Source: Pseudomonadaceae bacterium SI-3 (GTDB taxonomy: Bacteria > Pseudomonadota > Gammaproteobacteria > Pseudomonadales > Pseudomonadaceae). Taken from it: 64,000 bases of DNA. The notes under the pieces are model-generated. The model worked only from the letters and a program-made list of their open reading frames with translations. It ran no database searches and was not told where the DNA came from. This document shows positions 54,987-63,377 of this stretch, piece after piece. The stretch spans positions 2,294,001 through 2,358,000 of the forward strand of contig CP026511.1 in assembly GCA_004010935.1 (NCBI GenBank), given 5' to 3'. The position numbers and the translations under genes were made by a program. Position 1 is the first letter of the stretch. The number at the start of each line of letters is the position of its first letter.

Positions 54987-56234
54987 ATGCCAAACATACC
55001 GCGTGACACCGGATTGGACAGTACTTGGGCCTTCTTGCGAGATCCCTACCGATTTATCTTTGCGCGCAGTCAGTTTCATCAATCGCCGGTGTTTCAAACT
55101 CGCTTGATGTTACAGAAAACTCTGTGCCTAACAGGTGCCGAAGCTGCTCGCTTGATTTGCGACCCTGACCGATTCGTTCGCCAGAACGCTGCGCCCAAGC
55201 GACTGCAAAAAACCTTATTCGGACAAGACGGTGTCCAAGGTTTGGACGGTGATGCGCATCGTCACCGAAAGGCCCTCTTCATGGGAGTGCTCACACCCGC
55301 GAACGTGCAGGAACTAGCAGAGTTGAGCGAGGTTCGTTGGAGGGAGTATGCGCGAACTTGGCGTCCCGGTGAGTCAATCGTCCTCTACGAGATTGCTCGC
55401 GAAATTCTATGCCGCACCGTATGCGACTGGGCCGGTGCTCCAATCGCTGAAAGAGATGTTCAACAATGGACTCAAGATCTTGCAGCTCTCTATGAGCACG
55501 CCGGCGCGATCGGTCTGCAGCACTGGCAGGCACGGAAGGCACGTCGCCGATTGGAGCAATGGGCGGCAGAACTTGTCGAGTCCACTCGCGCCGCTCCCCC
55601 TACACCCGAGCAATCGCCTCTCGAACGCATCGCCCATTACAAGGACCAGCACGGACAGCCGTTGGATCTACATACCGCATCAGTGGAACTACTAAATCTG
55701 CTGCGGCCGACGGTAGCCGTCTCTGTATTCATAACCTTTGCAGCGCTAGCGCTGCACAAGCACCCGTTCTGTCTGAGAAACCTGCAGTCGGGAGATGAAA
55801 GAGATATAGGTTGCTTTGTGCAGGAAGTGCGGCGTTTCTACCCCTTCTTCCCAGCGATCAGCGCTCGCGTGAAAGAAGATTTTCTATGGGAAGGATTTGC
55901 CTTTGGCAGGGGCACCTTAGTCCTGCTGGACTTATACGGAACCAATCACGATTCCCAGCTCTGGGAGGAGGCAGATCGTTTCAAGCCTGAGCGCTTTCGA
56001 TCCAACTCTCCGTCGCCATACTGCTTCATCCCACAAGGACCAGGCGACCCGCATGTTAACCATCGCTGTCCAGGTGAAGGCGTCGCCGTCGCATTGATGA
56101 GCGTTGCTGTTCGCTTCCTGGCTCGCTCGCTCCAATATGAGGTTCCCGAACAGGATCTATCAATCACCTGGGACCGATTGCCGGCACTGCCCCGAAGCCA
56201 CTTCGTCATGCGGAATGCGCGAATCACAATGTAA
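54987..56234 (+). CDS. CYP152-type cytochrome P450 (fatty-acid peroxygenase-like)
   Basis: P450 of 415 residues. The heme ligand is Cys361 in HRCPGE, within the PQGPGD...HRCPGE loop typical of CYP152. Arg240-Pro241 on the I helix (LLRPTVAVS) replaces the usual acid-Thr pair, as in the peroxide-driven fatty acid enzymes P450-BSbeta, SPalpha and OleT, where the Arg binds the substrate carboxylate. Alpha- or beta-hydroxylation or decarboxylation of fatty acids with H2O2 is therefore expected, without a reductase. The active-site His85 of BSbeta has a possible counterpart in the QNAAPKRLQKTLFG region, but no His is visible there, which fits hydroxylases such as SPalpha. Last gene of the operon. 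Confidence 0.88.
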   Translation: MPNIPRDTGLDSTWAFLRDPYRFIFARSQFHQSPVFQTRLMLQKTLCLTGAEAARLICDPDRFVRQNAAPKRLQKTLFGQDGVQGLDGDAHRHRKALFMGVLTPANVQELAELSEVRWREYARTWRPGESIVLYEIAREILCRTVCDWAGAPIAERDVQQWTQDLAALYEHAGAIGLQHWQARKARRRLEQWAAELVESTRAAPPTPEQSPLERIAHYKDQHGQPLDLHTASVELLNLLRPTVAVSVFITFAALALHKHPFCLRNLQSGDERDIGCFVQEVRRFYPFFPAISARVKEDFLWEGFAFGRGTLVLLDLYGTNHDSQLWEEADRFKPERFRSNSPSPYCFIPQGPGDPHVNHRCPGEGVAVALMSVAVRFLARSLQYEVPEQDLSITWDRLPALPRSHFVMRNARITM

Positions 56235-56391
56235 GTTTGGTGTTTAACGAAGCGAGTCTCGCCCATCTCAAGATATGAACGGTGGGGCATGGCGTTGAGC
56301 TGCCCAGCGCAACCACGGCAATCGGGGAATACTCAGAATAAGCTGTTCACAGTCATTCCCCAATTGAGTCATTTCCGAGGGCCGTTCTGAC

Positions 56392-56976
56392 TTATTGTCG
56401 CTTGGTATCGTCCAGATTCAGCGCAACGGGCAGGTCAGTCGGTGCCAGACAAATGCCCTCGTCACTGCAGGCCTGCACCCGTACAATCATTTCGAGCCTG
56501 CCTGCCTTTTCCAGCACGGCGGTCTGTTTTTCGTCGGGCCGCAGCCGAATACTTGCACCGTCGTCATACACCTCTAGGGCGGTGTCACTCAGCACAATGT
56601 CACTGACCCGGCCGCGCGGGTACTGCGTCGGGATTATAAGCGCCTGGCCGTTGACTGAAGAGCTGACGACGGTGGGAATCAGGAATTCCATGGAGGCCGG
56701 ATTTGCATTCACATGCCAGCCCGGTTGAATGTTCAGTGTTAAAACGAAATCACCCGTCTTTCCCGCCATTGCTGCGGCGCCTCCCGCAACAGTGAGGCGG
56801 ACCTTATCAGCGGAATTTGCCAACCCTGCTCGGGTCGGCACCGGGACTTCAAGACCGGCACGTTCAGTCTGGGCAGCGTCGAGGTTGTTTCCGTTGGTGT
56901 CGATCAACATGAACGCAGCGATCGCGATCGCAAAAACCACTACTCCAGCTAGCAATCCTTTTTGTCGAATCACCAT
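56392..56976 (-). CDS. DsbD N-terminal (alpha) domain-like periplasmic protein
   Basis: A 194-residue exported protein. An N-terminal anchor or signal (7-26) precedes an immunoglobulin-like domain of the DsbD-alpha/DsbC-binding type, ending in RVQACSDEGICLAPTDLPV near 168-186, where two Cys match the redox pair of the family. It follows the gene for the membrane and thioredoxin parts, so DsbD is split into two proteins here. ATG with GGAG eight bases upstream. Confidence 0.82.
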   Translation of the reverse strand: MVIRQKGLLAGVVVFAIAIAAFMLIDTNGNNLDAAQTERAGLEVPVPTRAGLANSADKVRLTVAGGAAAMAGKTGDFVLTLNIQPGWHVNANPASMEFLIPTVVSSSVNGQALIIPTQYPRGRVSDIVLSDTALEVYDDGASIRLRPDEKQTAVLEKAGRLEMIVRVQACSDEGICLAPTDLPVALNLDDTKRQ

Positions 56977-56993
56977 GATTGGGTCTCCAGTAT

Positions 56994-58184
56994 CTAAGGT
57001 TGTGGGTTTCCGGTGCGATTGATAGCTTCGACCAAGCTGTCGGTGTCAAAAAGCCCCGTGAAACGGGCGATAACGGTGTCGTCACGGTCAACAACCACTG
57101 CGAAGGGTAAGGCCTGCCCGCCGGTCGCAGTTAATAGCGCATCTTTTTCTGGGTTGCTCGCTGTCACGTCAACTTGTATGGGCACCATCTTGGTGCGCCG
57201 CACGGCTTCGGCCACAGCGGCCTCCTGGTAGACCGTGCGCTCAAGTATCTTGCAGTTGATGCACCAGTCGGCGGTGAACTCCAGCAAATAGGGTGTGCCC
57301 TGGGCTTTTGTCTCCGTCAGTAGTTTTGCGGAGTAGGGTTGCCAGACGAGTTCGTCTTCGCTGTTGCCCAGCGGGGATGCGAATTCCACAGTCATCGCAA
57401 GGGCAAGGCCTGCCGCCGTTGTGGTGATCACACGCACGGTACCATTACCCTGGACGAAACGGCGGGCACCCCAGGCCAGCACCAGGGCCAGCCAAGACCA
57501 CCATAGCCAGGTATAAACCGCTTTGGGCACCAGGCTCGCGCTGAAAAAGACGGCTGCGGCCAGCAAGACCAACGCGAGCACTTCTCTAATGACCAGGGTC
57601 CAGGGCCCCGCCTTGGGCAACCGGCTCAGCCAATCGGGTTTGAGCATCAATGCTGCGTAGGGCAGCGACAACCCCAGCCCGATACTGCCGAATATCCCCA
57701 TACTTACCGGCGTCGGCTGGGTAACGGCAAAGGCTAGGACTCCACCAAGGAAAGGACCGGCGCAGGGTGCGGCCAAAACCGCACTCAATAACCCAGATAC
57801 GAATGCTTCAAAGTAGCGCCGGCCATGGACCGAGGCGGCGAACGCCGGGATCGGGATGGGCAAATCCAGCCAGGTGACCACCGCAAACCCGACCATCAAG
57901 GCAACAAGGACACCAACGAACACCGCAGACTGAAACAAAGTGCCCCAGCTCCACTGCAGAAGTGCGGTCAGTCCGCCCAACGTCAGGAAAAACGCGAGCG
58001 TTCCTGCGGTGAACGCCAATGCCGCCAGCACGCGGTGCGATCGTTGGCTGCCCGCCTCTCGTAAGATGGTCCGGACCTTAATGGGAATTGCAGGCAAAAC
58101 GCAGGGCGTCAGGTTGAGCAGCAAACCTGCCACTATCGCCATTAAGAGCTGGCCGGCGATGAGTAAAGAGGGAATTTGATCCAT
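56994..58184 (-). CDS. DsbD/ScsB-like membrane thiol:disulfide interchange protein
   Basis: A 396-residue inner-membrane electron carrier: eight hydrophobic segments (about 8-280) with Cys in LNLTPCVLPAIP near 27 and AAPCAGPF near 130, then a periplasmic thioredoxin domain with WCINCK near 312-317. This equals the beta and gamma parts of DsbD; the alpha part is the next gene downstream. It passes electrons from cytoplasmic thioredoxin to periplasmic disulfides, in balance with the DsbA/DsbB genes nearby. A GTG just before the ATG is an alternative start. No housekeeping dsbD context is seen. Confidence 0.85.
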   Translation of the reverse strand: MDQIPSLLIAGQLLMAIVAGLLLNLTPCVLPAIPIKVRTILREAGSQRSHRVLAALAFTAGTLAFFLTLGGLTALLQWSWGTLFQSAVFVGVLVALMVGFAVVTWLDLPIPIPAFAASVHGRRYFEAFVSGLLSAVLAAPCAGPFLGGVLAFAVTQPTPVSMGIFGSIGLGLSLPYAALMLKPDWLSRLPKAGPWTLVIREVLALVLLAAAVFFSASLVPKAVYTWLWWSWLALVLAWGARRFVQGNGTVRVITTTAAGLALAMTVEFASPLGNSEDELVWQPYSAKLLTETKAQGTPYLLEFTADWCINCKILERTVYQEAAVAEAVRRTKMVPIQVDVTASNPEKDALLTATGGQALPFAVVVDRDDTVIARFTGLFDTDSLVEAINRTGNPQP

Positions 58185-58187
58185 CAC

Positions 58188-58715
58188 TCAGCTATTCCCA
58201 GCCCCTTCCCACCCTTCCTGGCCGGAACGTCCGGTCTGACCCCGCCATTGGCTGCTTGCATACTTAAATAGCAGATTTTTTGAGTGCTCATATCTCTTCT
58301 CCATATAGACCCCGTCCTTTGAGTTATTGGCAAACGTCAGCTATCGGTAACGATTATCGCATCGGCTTCAGGCATCGCGAAGAGCTGAGATGACATTAAA
58401 GAATTTTACACAGGCGAGGCAGATGCTTGGTTAGTGCCACTCTGGGTATGCTAAAAACCTAGCGGCTTACCATTTTCATACGACTAGCCAACAACTAAAT
58501 ATAAGTCTGTTCACGCTGAGGCCCACAATCGCTCAATGAGCAGCTGCACGCACCGAGCCTACTGGTCCTCTCAAGAATAAGTAATGGCCTATAAACAATC
58601 CCCTAGGGATGGTCTGAAGTAGCCATGTATTTCTGGCTGACTTCAGCTTCCGCCGATTTTGAAAGCGGAAAATCGACCAAAAATGATCAGATCACCGCTC
58701 ATTTCTGTGTTTTTA
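58188..58715. other. Gene-free stretch between dsbD-like gene and IS5 relic
   Basis: No gene is recognised in these 528 bases. A CTAG followed by GGGATGGTCTGAA near 58603-58617 may be the outer end of the IS5 relic, since IS5-type elements favour CTAG targets, but the matching opposite end is lost. The dsbD-like promoter should lie near 58190-58330. Confidence 0.35.
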
Positions 58716-58740
58716 GCCGCCGCGAGCACCTCGCGGCGGC
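58716..58740. repeat. GC-rich hairpin at the 3' end of the IS5 relic
   Basis: Eleven-base-pair perfect stem (GCCGCCGCGAG and CTCGCGGCGGC) with a three-base loop, 12 bases past the transposase stop. There is no T-run on either side, so it is probably a structural feature of the insertion sequence and not a standard terminator. Confidence 0.6.
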
Positions 58741-58751
58741 CATTCCCCGCA

Positions 58752-59405
58752 TTACAGGCGCACCTCTCCCGCGTTGGTCAGTAACCGTCGGCGCGCCTTC
58801 CACAGATTCGACAGCGCGAACAGCGTGACCAACTGAGCGGTGTTCTTCACCAGCCCGCGGAAGCGCACCTTGGTATAGCCAAACTGCCGCTTGATCACGC
58901 GGAACGGGTGCTCGACCTTGGCGCGTACTTGGGGCTTTGGCCTTCTCGATCTTGCGCTTGGCTTTGTATAGCGCGCTGCGCTTATCGAGCTTCTTGTAGG
59001 TGATGCGGCGTGCCGCAACCTGCCAGATCACCTGACGCCCCTCATGCTCGGGACGCTTCTCAACGCCGGTGTAACCAGCGTCGGCGCAAACCACATTCTC
59101 GTCGCCGTGCAGCAGCTTATCGACCTGGGTGACATCCGCCACGTTGGCCGCCGTGCCCACCACGCTGTGCACCAAGCCCGATTCGTCATCCACGCCGATG
59201 TGCGCCTTCATGCCGAAGTAGTATTGCTGGCCTTTCTTGGTCTGGTGCATCTCCGGGTCGCGCTTGCCGTCCTTGTTCTTGGTTGAACTCGGCGCGTTGA
59301 TCAGTGTGGCATCGACGATAGTGCCTTGGCGCAGCGACAGGCCGTGGTCACCCAGGTGGCCGTTGATCACAGCCAGGATGCCGGCAGCCAGCTCATGTTT
59401 CTCCA
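58752..59405 (-). pseudogene. IS5-family transposase, 5'-truncated and frameshifted
   Basis: The coding stretch begins in the middle of the family sequence (LEKHELAAGILAVING) and continues through QGTIVDATLINAPSSTKNKDG, HQTKKGQQYYFGMKAHIGVD and DAGYTGVEKRPEH, all standard for IS5 transposases. Near 58930 the frame shifts, and the rest ([20 protein letters not shown] to the stop at 58752) lies in another frame. Roughly the first third of the gene is missing; its break near 59405 abuts DNA leading to lnt. It cannot be active. Confidence 0.88.
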
Positions 59406-59506
59406 GCCCGGCTTTGGAGCTTTTTCCTGCGAGCCAATGCCATATGTAGACAAATCCCTTCCTTCTCACCCGATACAGAGTCTGCTCGCTGTGAGAATGG
59501 CAAGCG

Positions 59507-61042
59507 TTATGTATCCAACCGATGATACTGCCGAATTCGACGAAGCAGGAGCAAACCGAGTCCGAGTGCGATCACGCCAAGGATAGGCCAATCCCGCCAG
59601 CGCACATAAGGGGTCGCGCCAGTTCGGGGGGTCACTTCGGCGCTGAGGGTGGCTACGCGGAATTGAGGAGCGCGTGTAAGGACCTTTCCCTCATAGCTGA
59701 CAGTTGCTGTGATGCCCGTGTTCGTGGCTCGCAGTAGGTCACGTCCGGTTTCGATGGCACGCATGCGGACCATCTGGAAGTGCTGGAGAGGGCCGATTGA
59801 GCTGCCGAACCAAGCATCGTTGCTGACATTCACCAGTAACTGCGCTTCGGGCAGAAGTTCCGTGACTTCAGCACCAAAGACCGCCTCGTAGCAGATGAGT
59901 GCTCCGACGGGCACACCCGCTGCGTTAAGGACGTGCGCTTCCCGTCCTGGTGTGAAATCGGACATAGGCGCCCCGAGCACGTCGAGGGCCGAACCCAAGA
60001 AGTTCCGGAGCGGAACATATTCACCGAATGGCACCAGGTGGCGTTTGTAGTAGTACCCTGCGGGATCTGAGAGGCTTATCACCGCGTTGTAGGTGCGACC
60101 GTCCGTCTCGCGTATAGGGACGCCAATCATTAACGAGGTGCCGGCCTGATCGGCTAACACCTCGAGCTCAGCAAGATATTCTCTAGCCTGGTCATGCCAC
60201 ATCGGGATTGCCGCTTCTGGCCAAATCACGATGTCGGCCCCGAGATGCTGCTTCGTAAGCGTCTGATAGCGGTCAAGCGTGATTTCCCGGGAATCCGGGT
60301 CCCATTTTTTGTCTTGCGTGATGTTTCCCTGCAAGAGGGCAATATTGATAGGGCCAGCGGCTGGCTGCGTCCACTCACGATCCAGAATCTGCAAGCTGGC
60401 GAGAGTAGCGATTAACACGGCACCGGCTACCGTCGCACGGTGCAGGCTTAAGCCCAAGATAACCCACGCAAGCCCGCCAGCGAGCAAGGCCACCAGAAAA
60501 CTCACGCCAAGCACACCAAAGACAGGAGCGATAGTGGCAAGTGTGGTGTCGGTCTGGCTGTAGCCGATAAAAAGCCAAGGAAAGCCGGTTAAGAACCAGG
60601 TGCGCATCCATTCACTCAACACCCATGCCGCTGGTAGCCCTAGCCAGAGCGCCGTCGCATCGATCTCAGGGTGCAGGCGGCGTACGAGATACGCGACGCC
60701 CCATGGGAAGAGAGCTAGCAGCGAGACAAAGGCCGTTGTGGCTAACACTGCCACCACGGGGCCATTGCCGTACTGGCTGATGCTGATGTAGACCCAGGAG
60801 ACACCTACGCCGAAGTAACCAAGGCCAAATATGTAGGCCGACCATAGCGCCTGACGCCTTGAAGATTGCGCGACCAGGACAAACAATGCGGCAAGAGCCA
60901 TCACCGCAATCCATGCCCAGCCCACAGGGGCAAAGGCAAGCGGCATGGCGCCTCCGGCTAGTAAAGCCATCACCCTTGTCAGAAACGTCTTGTAGCGCAT
61001 TCCCGAGGTTAAGTCGGACGGTAGAGCGCACTTATCACCCAA
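59507..61042 (-). CDS. lnt: Accessory apolipoprotein N-acyltransferase Lnt
   Basis: Adds the third acyl chain to the N-terminal Cys of lipoproteins in the inner membrane. The 511 residues have six to seven hydrophobic segments (about 20-220) and a nitrilase-like periplasmic domain (about 232-480) with the catalytic triad Glu276 (WPEAAIPM), Lys333 (YKRHLVPFGEY) and Cys384 (LICYEAVF). The TTG start at 61042 is supported by AGGAGG eight bases upstream; an internal ATG 42 bases on has a poor site. An extra copy: the core lnt normally follows corC/ybeX. With lspA it gives the island a lipoprotein-maturation set. Confidence 0.92.
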   Translation of the reverse strand: MGDKCALPSDLTSGMRYKTFLTRVMALLAGGAMPLAFAPVGWAWIAVMALAALFVLVAQSSRRQALWSAYIFGLGYFGVGVSWVYISISQYGNGPVVAVLATTAFVSLLALFPWGVAYLVRRLHPEIDATALWLGLPAAWVLSEWMRTWFLTGFPWLFIGYSQTDTTLATIAPVFGVLGVSFLVALLAGGLAWVILGLSLHRATVAGAVLIATLASLQILDREWTQPAAGPINIALLQGNITQDKKWDPDSREITLDRYQTLTKQHLGADIVIWPEAAIPMWHDQAREYLAELEVLADQAGTSLMIGVPIRETDGRTYNAVISLSDPAGYYYKRHLVPFGEYVPLRNFLGSALDVLGAPMSDFTPGREAHVLNAAGVPVGALICYEAVFGAEVTELLPEAQLLVNVSNDAWFGSSIGPLQHFQMVRMRAIETGRDLLRATNTGITATVSYEGKVLTRAPQFRVATLSAEVTPRTGATPYVRWRDWPILGVIALGLGLLLLRRIRQYHRLDT

Positions 61043-61273
61043 TGCTCTCGCCTCCTAAGCCAAGATCAACCCTGTAGCTCATGCTTTCTTGCTCCGCTCA
61101 ACTCACACCCATCAACCCATTCGACGGGCTGACCAGAGTAGCAAAGTGAACTTTCTGAACTCGACAAGGTGCGCCGTAAGCTGGGAGCTGCTCCGTATTC
61201 AGCCAGCAAGACAGCGGACAACCGCCACGTCTCGCTCGTCAAACATCAACCGCCTGTCGCTTCGAGCGACTGG

Positions 61274-61714
61274 CTAATCGATTCGCGCGTTGCGGGCGCC
61301 AGGCGCAGCTTCCAGCGCCCACTCTTCAGCTGCGATCTGGAAACGGTTCATGTACAGCACGAAAGCAACCACGCCCAGCAGGGTTAGAGGCGAGGCCAAG
61401 GCCAGCGCCCAAGCCGCCAGAGTAATGGCGAAGCCTAAGTACATGGGGTTGCGGCTGTAATGGTAGATGCCAGCCTCCACCAATGCCGAAGCCTGCTGCG
61501 GCTGCAATGGATTGACAGTAGTACGTGCGCGGCGAAACGACAGTACGCCGGCGAAACACACGCCGAGCCCCAGGAACAGTACCGGCAAAGCGACGGTCAG
61601 ACGCGCGGTCCATGTCAGTTCGATGCTCGGCAATCTGGGTCCCGACAACCCCATCAGCAGAGCGATCAGGCCCGCTACGAGCAGCGGTGGCACGCGGTTC
61701 TCCAGCGCGCTCAT
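61274..61714 (-). CDS. Isoprenylcysteine carboxyl methyltransferase-family protein (copy 2, altered C-terminus)
   Basis: Matches the intact copy at 47078 through residue about 135, including YHYSRNPMYLGF, then switches to an unrelated tail (AAPGARNARID). The conserved LFGESFARYRARVRRWL end is lost, and the frame closes by chance 36 bases past the junction at 61310. The lost motif helps form the cofactor site, so the protein is probably inactive. It is the last gene of the unit that starts at merR or dsbB. Confidence 0.7.
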   Translation of the reverse strand: MSALENRVPPLLVAGLIALLMGLSGPRLPSIELTWTARLTVALPVLFLGLGVCFAGVLSFRRARTTVNPLQPQQASALVEAGIYHYSRNPMYLGFAITLAAWALALASPLTLLGVVAFVLYMNRFQIAAEEWALEAAPGARNARID

Positions 61715-61718
61715 AGTG

Positions 61719-62399
61719 TCATTCCCGTGCCTTGGCCACTTCGCTGCTCACTAATCGGCGCAGCGGCTCCGGGCCGAACTCGCTGAGCGCACGACCATTT
61801 ACAAAAAAGGTCGGGGTGCCACGAATCCCAACGGCCTTGACGTCCTGCATGTCCGTTTCAAGCACGGCGTTGACGCTAGGCGTATGCATGTCCTGGCGGG
61901 CCTGCTCCAAGTTCAAACCGACGCGCTCGGCAGCAGCCCATGCCTGCGTTACCTTGGGGTCGTCGTGCCAACCGGGCTGGGTCTCCAGCACAGCCTCCAG
62001 CACTTGTTCATGGAGATTTTGCTTGCGCGCCGCCTCAAGCATCCGCGCCACTTCTTCCGAACCTTGATGAAACAGTACATAGCGCAGCACCAGACGTACA
62101 TCTTCCGGGTTCTCGGCGAGGATCTGCTTCACATAGGGATGGAAGGCGCGGCATGCCTCGCATGAAGGATCGAAGAACTCGACAATGGTTACTGGCGCTT
62201 GCGTTGGGCCGAACACCGGCGAGTGGAAGCGAACCAGTTGGCCACCGTTCTGTTTGGGTTGTGTCGCGGTCTCTTGGGCTGTCGAACCGGGAGCTTGGGC
62301 CTGTTGAGGTGACTGCGAGGGGGAATAGAAGAATGCGGCGGCGGCAAAAACGGCCAGGATCACGGCACTGGTGATCAGGACCACGGAACGGCGATTCAT
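61719..62399 (-). CDS. DsbA-like thiol:disulfide oxidoreductase (copy 2)
   Basis: A 226-residue membrane-anchored DsbA differing from copy 1 at nine positions: substitutions in the anchor, near the fold entry, and in the helical domain (for example Gly to Glu and Gly to Ser). The CEAC active site and GTPTFFVNG cis-Pro loop are unchanged, so both copies should work. The ATG overlaps the dsbB stop by four bases. It lies in the same orientation as merR and may share its transcript, placing it under mercury-dependent control; that is inference. Confidence 0.88.
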   Translation of the reverse strand: MNRRSVVLITSAVILAVFAAAAFFYSPSQSPQQAQAPGSTAQETATQPKQNGGQLVRFHSPVFGPTQAPVTIVEFFDPSCEACRAFHPYVKQILAENPEDVRLVLRYVLFHQGSEEVARMLEAARKQNLHEQVLEAVLETQPGWHDDPKVTQAWAAAERVGLNLEQARQDMHTPSVNAVLETDMQDVKAVGIRGTPTFFVNGRALSEFGPEPLRRLVSSEVAKARE

Positions 62400-62830
62400 G
62401 AAGTTGTTCTCCGACGGATGAGAATGAGCAGGATGGCGATCAGGATAAAGGCGAACAAGGCGAGTGCCGGCAGGGGCACCACGCCGAAGAGTGTCATTCC
62501 GGCGCCCGAGCAGGATGGACCGGTGGCCGTGCAGGGCTGGATCGGCTGTGGAATCAGCCCTGCATAGAGCAGCGTGTGAACAAATGCCAGCGCCGCACCG
62601 ATAGCGGTCAGCGGTAGGGCGTAACGCCAGACTGTGAAATCCGAGCGGTAGCAGGCGATGGCCAGGATCACCGCCAGCGGAAACATAAAGGCGCGCTGGA
62701 ACCAGCACAAAACACAGGGTGCCTGGCCCATCACCTCGCCAATGAACAGCGCGGATAGGGTCGATACCAGTGCGACCAGCCAGGTTAGCAGCAGCAGGTT
62801 CCAGGTCATGCCTGAACGTTGAGGATTCAT
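62396..62830 (-). CDS. DsbB-like disulfide-bond formation protein (copy 2)
   Basis: A 144-residue DsbB differing from copy 1 at five positions; both Cys pairs (CVLCW; QPCTATGPSC) are kept. Unlike copy 1 it lacks the AGGAG site before its ATG, because similarity between copies ends about nine bases upstream. The nearest purine-rich element is a more distant GAGG. It starts 41 bases after the merR stop on the same strand, so read-through from merR is likely to supply its mRNA. Confidence 0.88.
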   Translation of the reverse strand: MNPQRSGMTWNLLLLTWLVALVSTLSALFIGEVMGQAPCVLCWFQRAFMFPLAVILAIACYRSDFTVWRYALPLTAIGAALAFVHTLLYAGLIPQPIQPCTATGPSCSGAGMTLFGVVPLPALALFAFILIAILLILIRRRTTS

Positions 62831-62871
62831 TGCGGTTAGGGGGCACCTCAGAAAACGGAAAATAAAGCACG

Positions 62872-63306
62872 CTAAGGCATAGCTGACCTTGCCAGGCCTG
62901 CTTCGCCCTGTAGTGACGCGATCAACGGGCAGGAAACATTCCCCTTTCGTGCATGGCAGGCGCACACGAGTTCAGACAGCACGGTTTCCATGCGCGCCAA
63001 GTCGGCCATCTTCTCGCGCACGTCCTTGAGCTTGTGTTCGGCCAGGCTGCTGGCCTCCTCGCAGTGGGTGCCATCGTCGAGCCGCAACAGCTCGGCAATC
63101 TCGTCCAGACTGAACCCCAGCCGCTGTGCCGATTTCACGAATTTCACCCGAACCACGTCCGCCTCCCCATAGCGGCGGATGCTGCCGTAAGGCTTGTCCG
63201 GTTCCGGCAACAGGCCCTTGCGCTGATAGAAGCGGATTGTCTCCACGTTGACCCCGGCCGCCTTGGCAAAAACGCCAATGGTCAGGTTTTCCAAATTATT
63301 TTCCAT
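62872..63306 (-). CDS. merR: Mercuric resistance regulator MerR
   Basis: Hg(II)-responsive regulator of the mer operon, 144 residues. The winged-helix domain is about 8-75 ([24 protein letters not shown]); the dimer helix and metal site carry Cys82, Cys117 and Cys126, the three ligands of classical MerR, plus Cys115. The start ATG lies six bases from the -35 of the divergent mer promoter, the usual arrangement. It represses and, with mercury, activates merTP on the other strand and represses its own transcription. Confidence 0.95.
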   Translation of the reverse strand: MENNLENLTIGVFAKAAGVNVETIRFYQRKGLLPEPDKPYGSIRRYGEADVVRVKFVKSAQRLGFSLDEIAELLRLDDGTHCEEASSLAEHKLKDVREKMADLARMETVLSELVCACHARKGNVSCPLIASLQGEAGLARSAMP

Positions 63307-63311
63307 ATCGC

Positions 63312-63342
63312 TTGACTCCGTACATGAGTACGGAAGTAAGGT
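63312..63342 (+). promoter_or_regulatory. mer operator-promoter
   Basis: -35 TTGACT, a 19-base spacer, -10 TAAGGT. The dyad CCGTAC-ATGA-GTACGG (63318-63333) sits inside the spacer. This is the classical mer operator with the long spacer that MerR untwists on binding Hg(II). Confidence 0.95.
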
Positions 63343-63377
63343 TACGCTATCCAATCCAAATTCAAAAGGGCCAACGT

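Larger units (their letters stand above)
61310..62839. repeat. Direct repeat, copy 2 (dsbB-dsbA-methyltransferase cassette)
   Basis: Second copy of the 1.53-kb segment at 47135-48664, same orientation, without insertions or deletions. Scattered base substitutions show the copies are not the product of a very recent duplication. The left border truncates the methyltransferase gene; the right border lies nine bases before the dsbB start, next to merR. Confidence 0.9.

Noticed and set aside
61719..62870. 383-residue version of DsbA copy 2
   Set aside because: Same reason as copy 1: the extension is dsbB in another frame.
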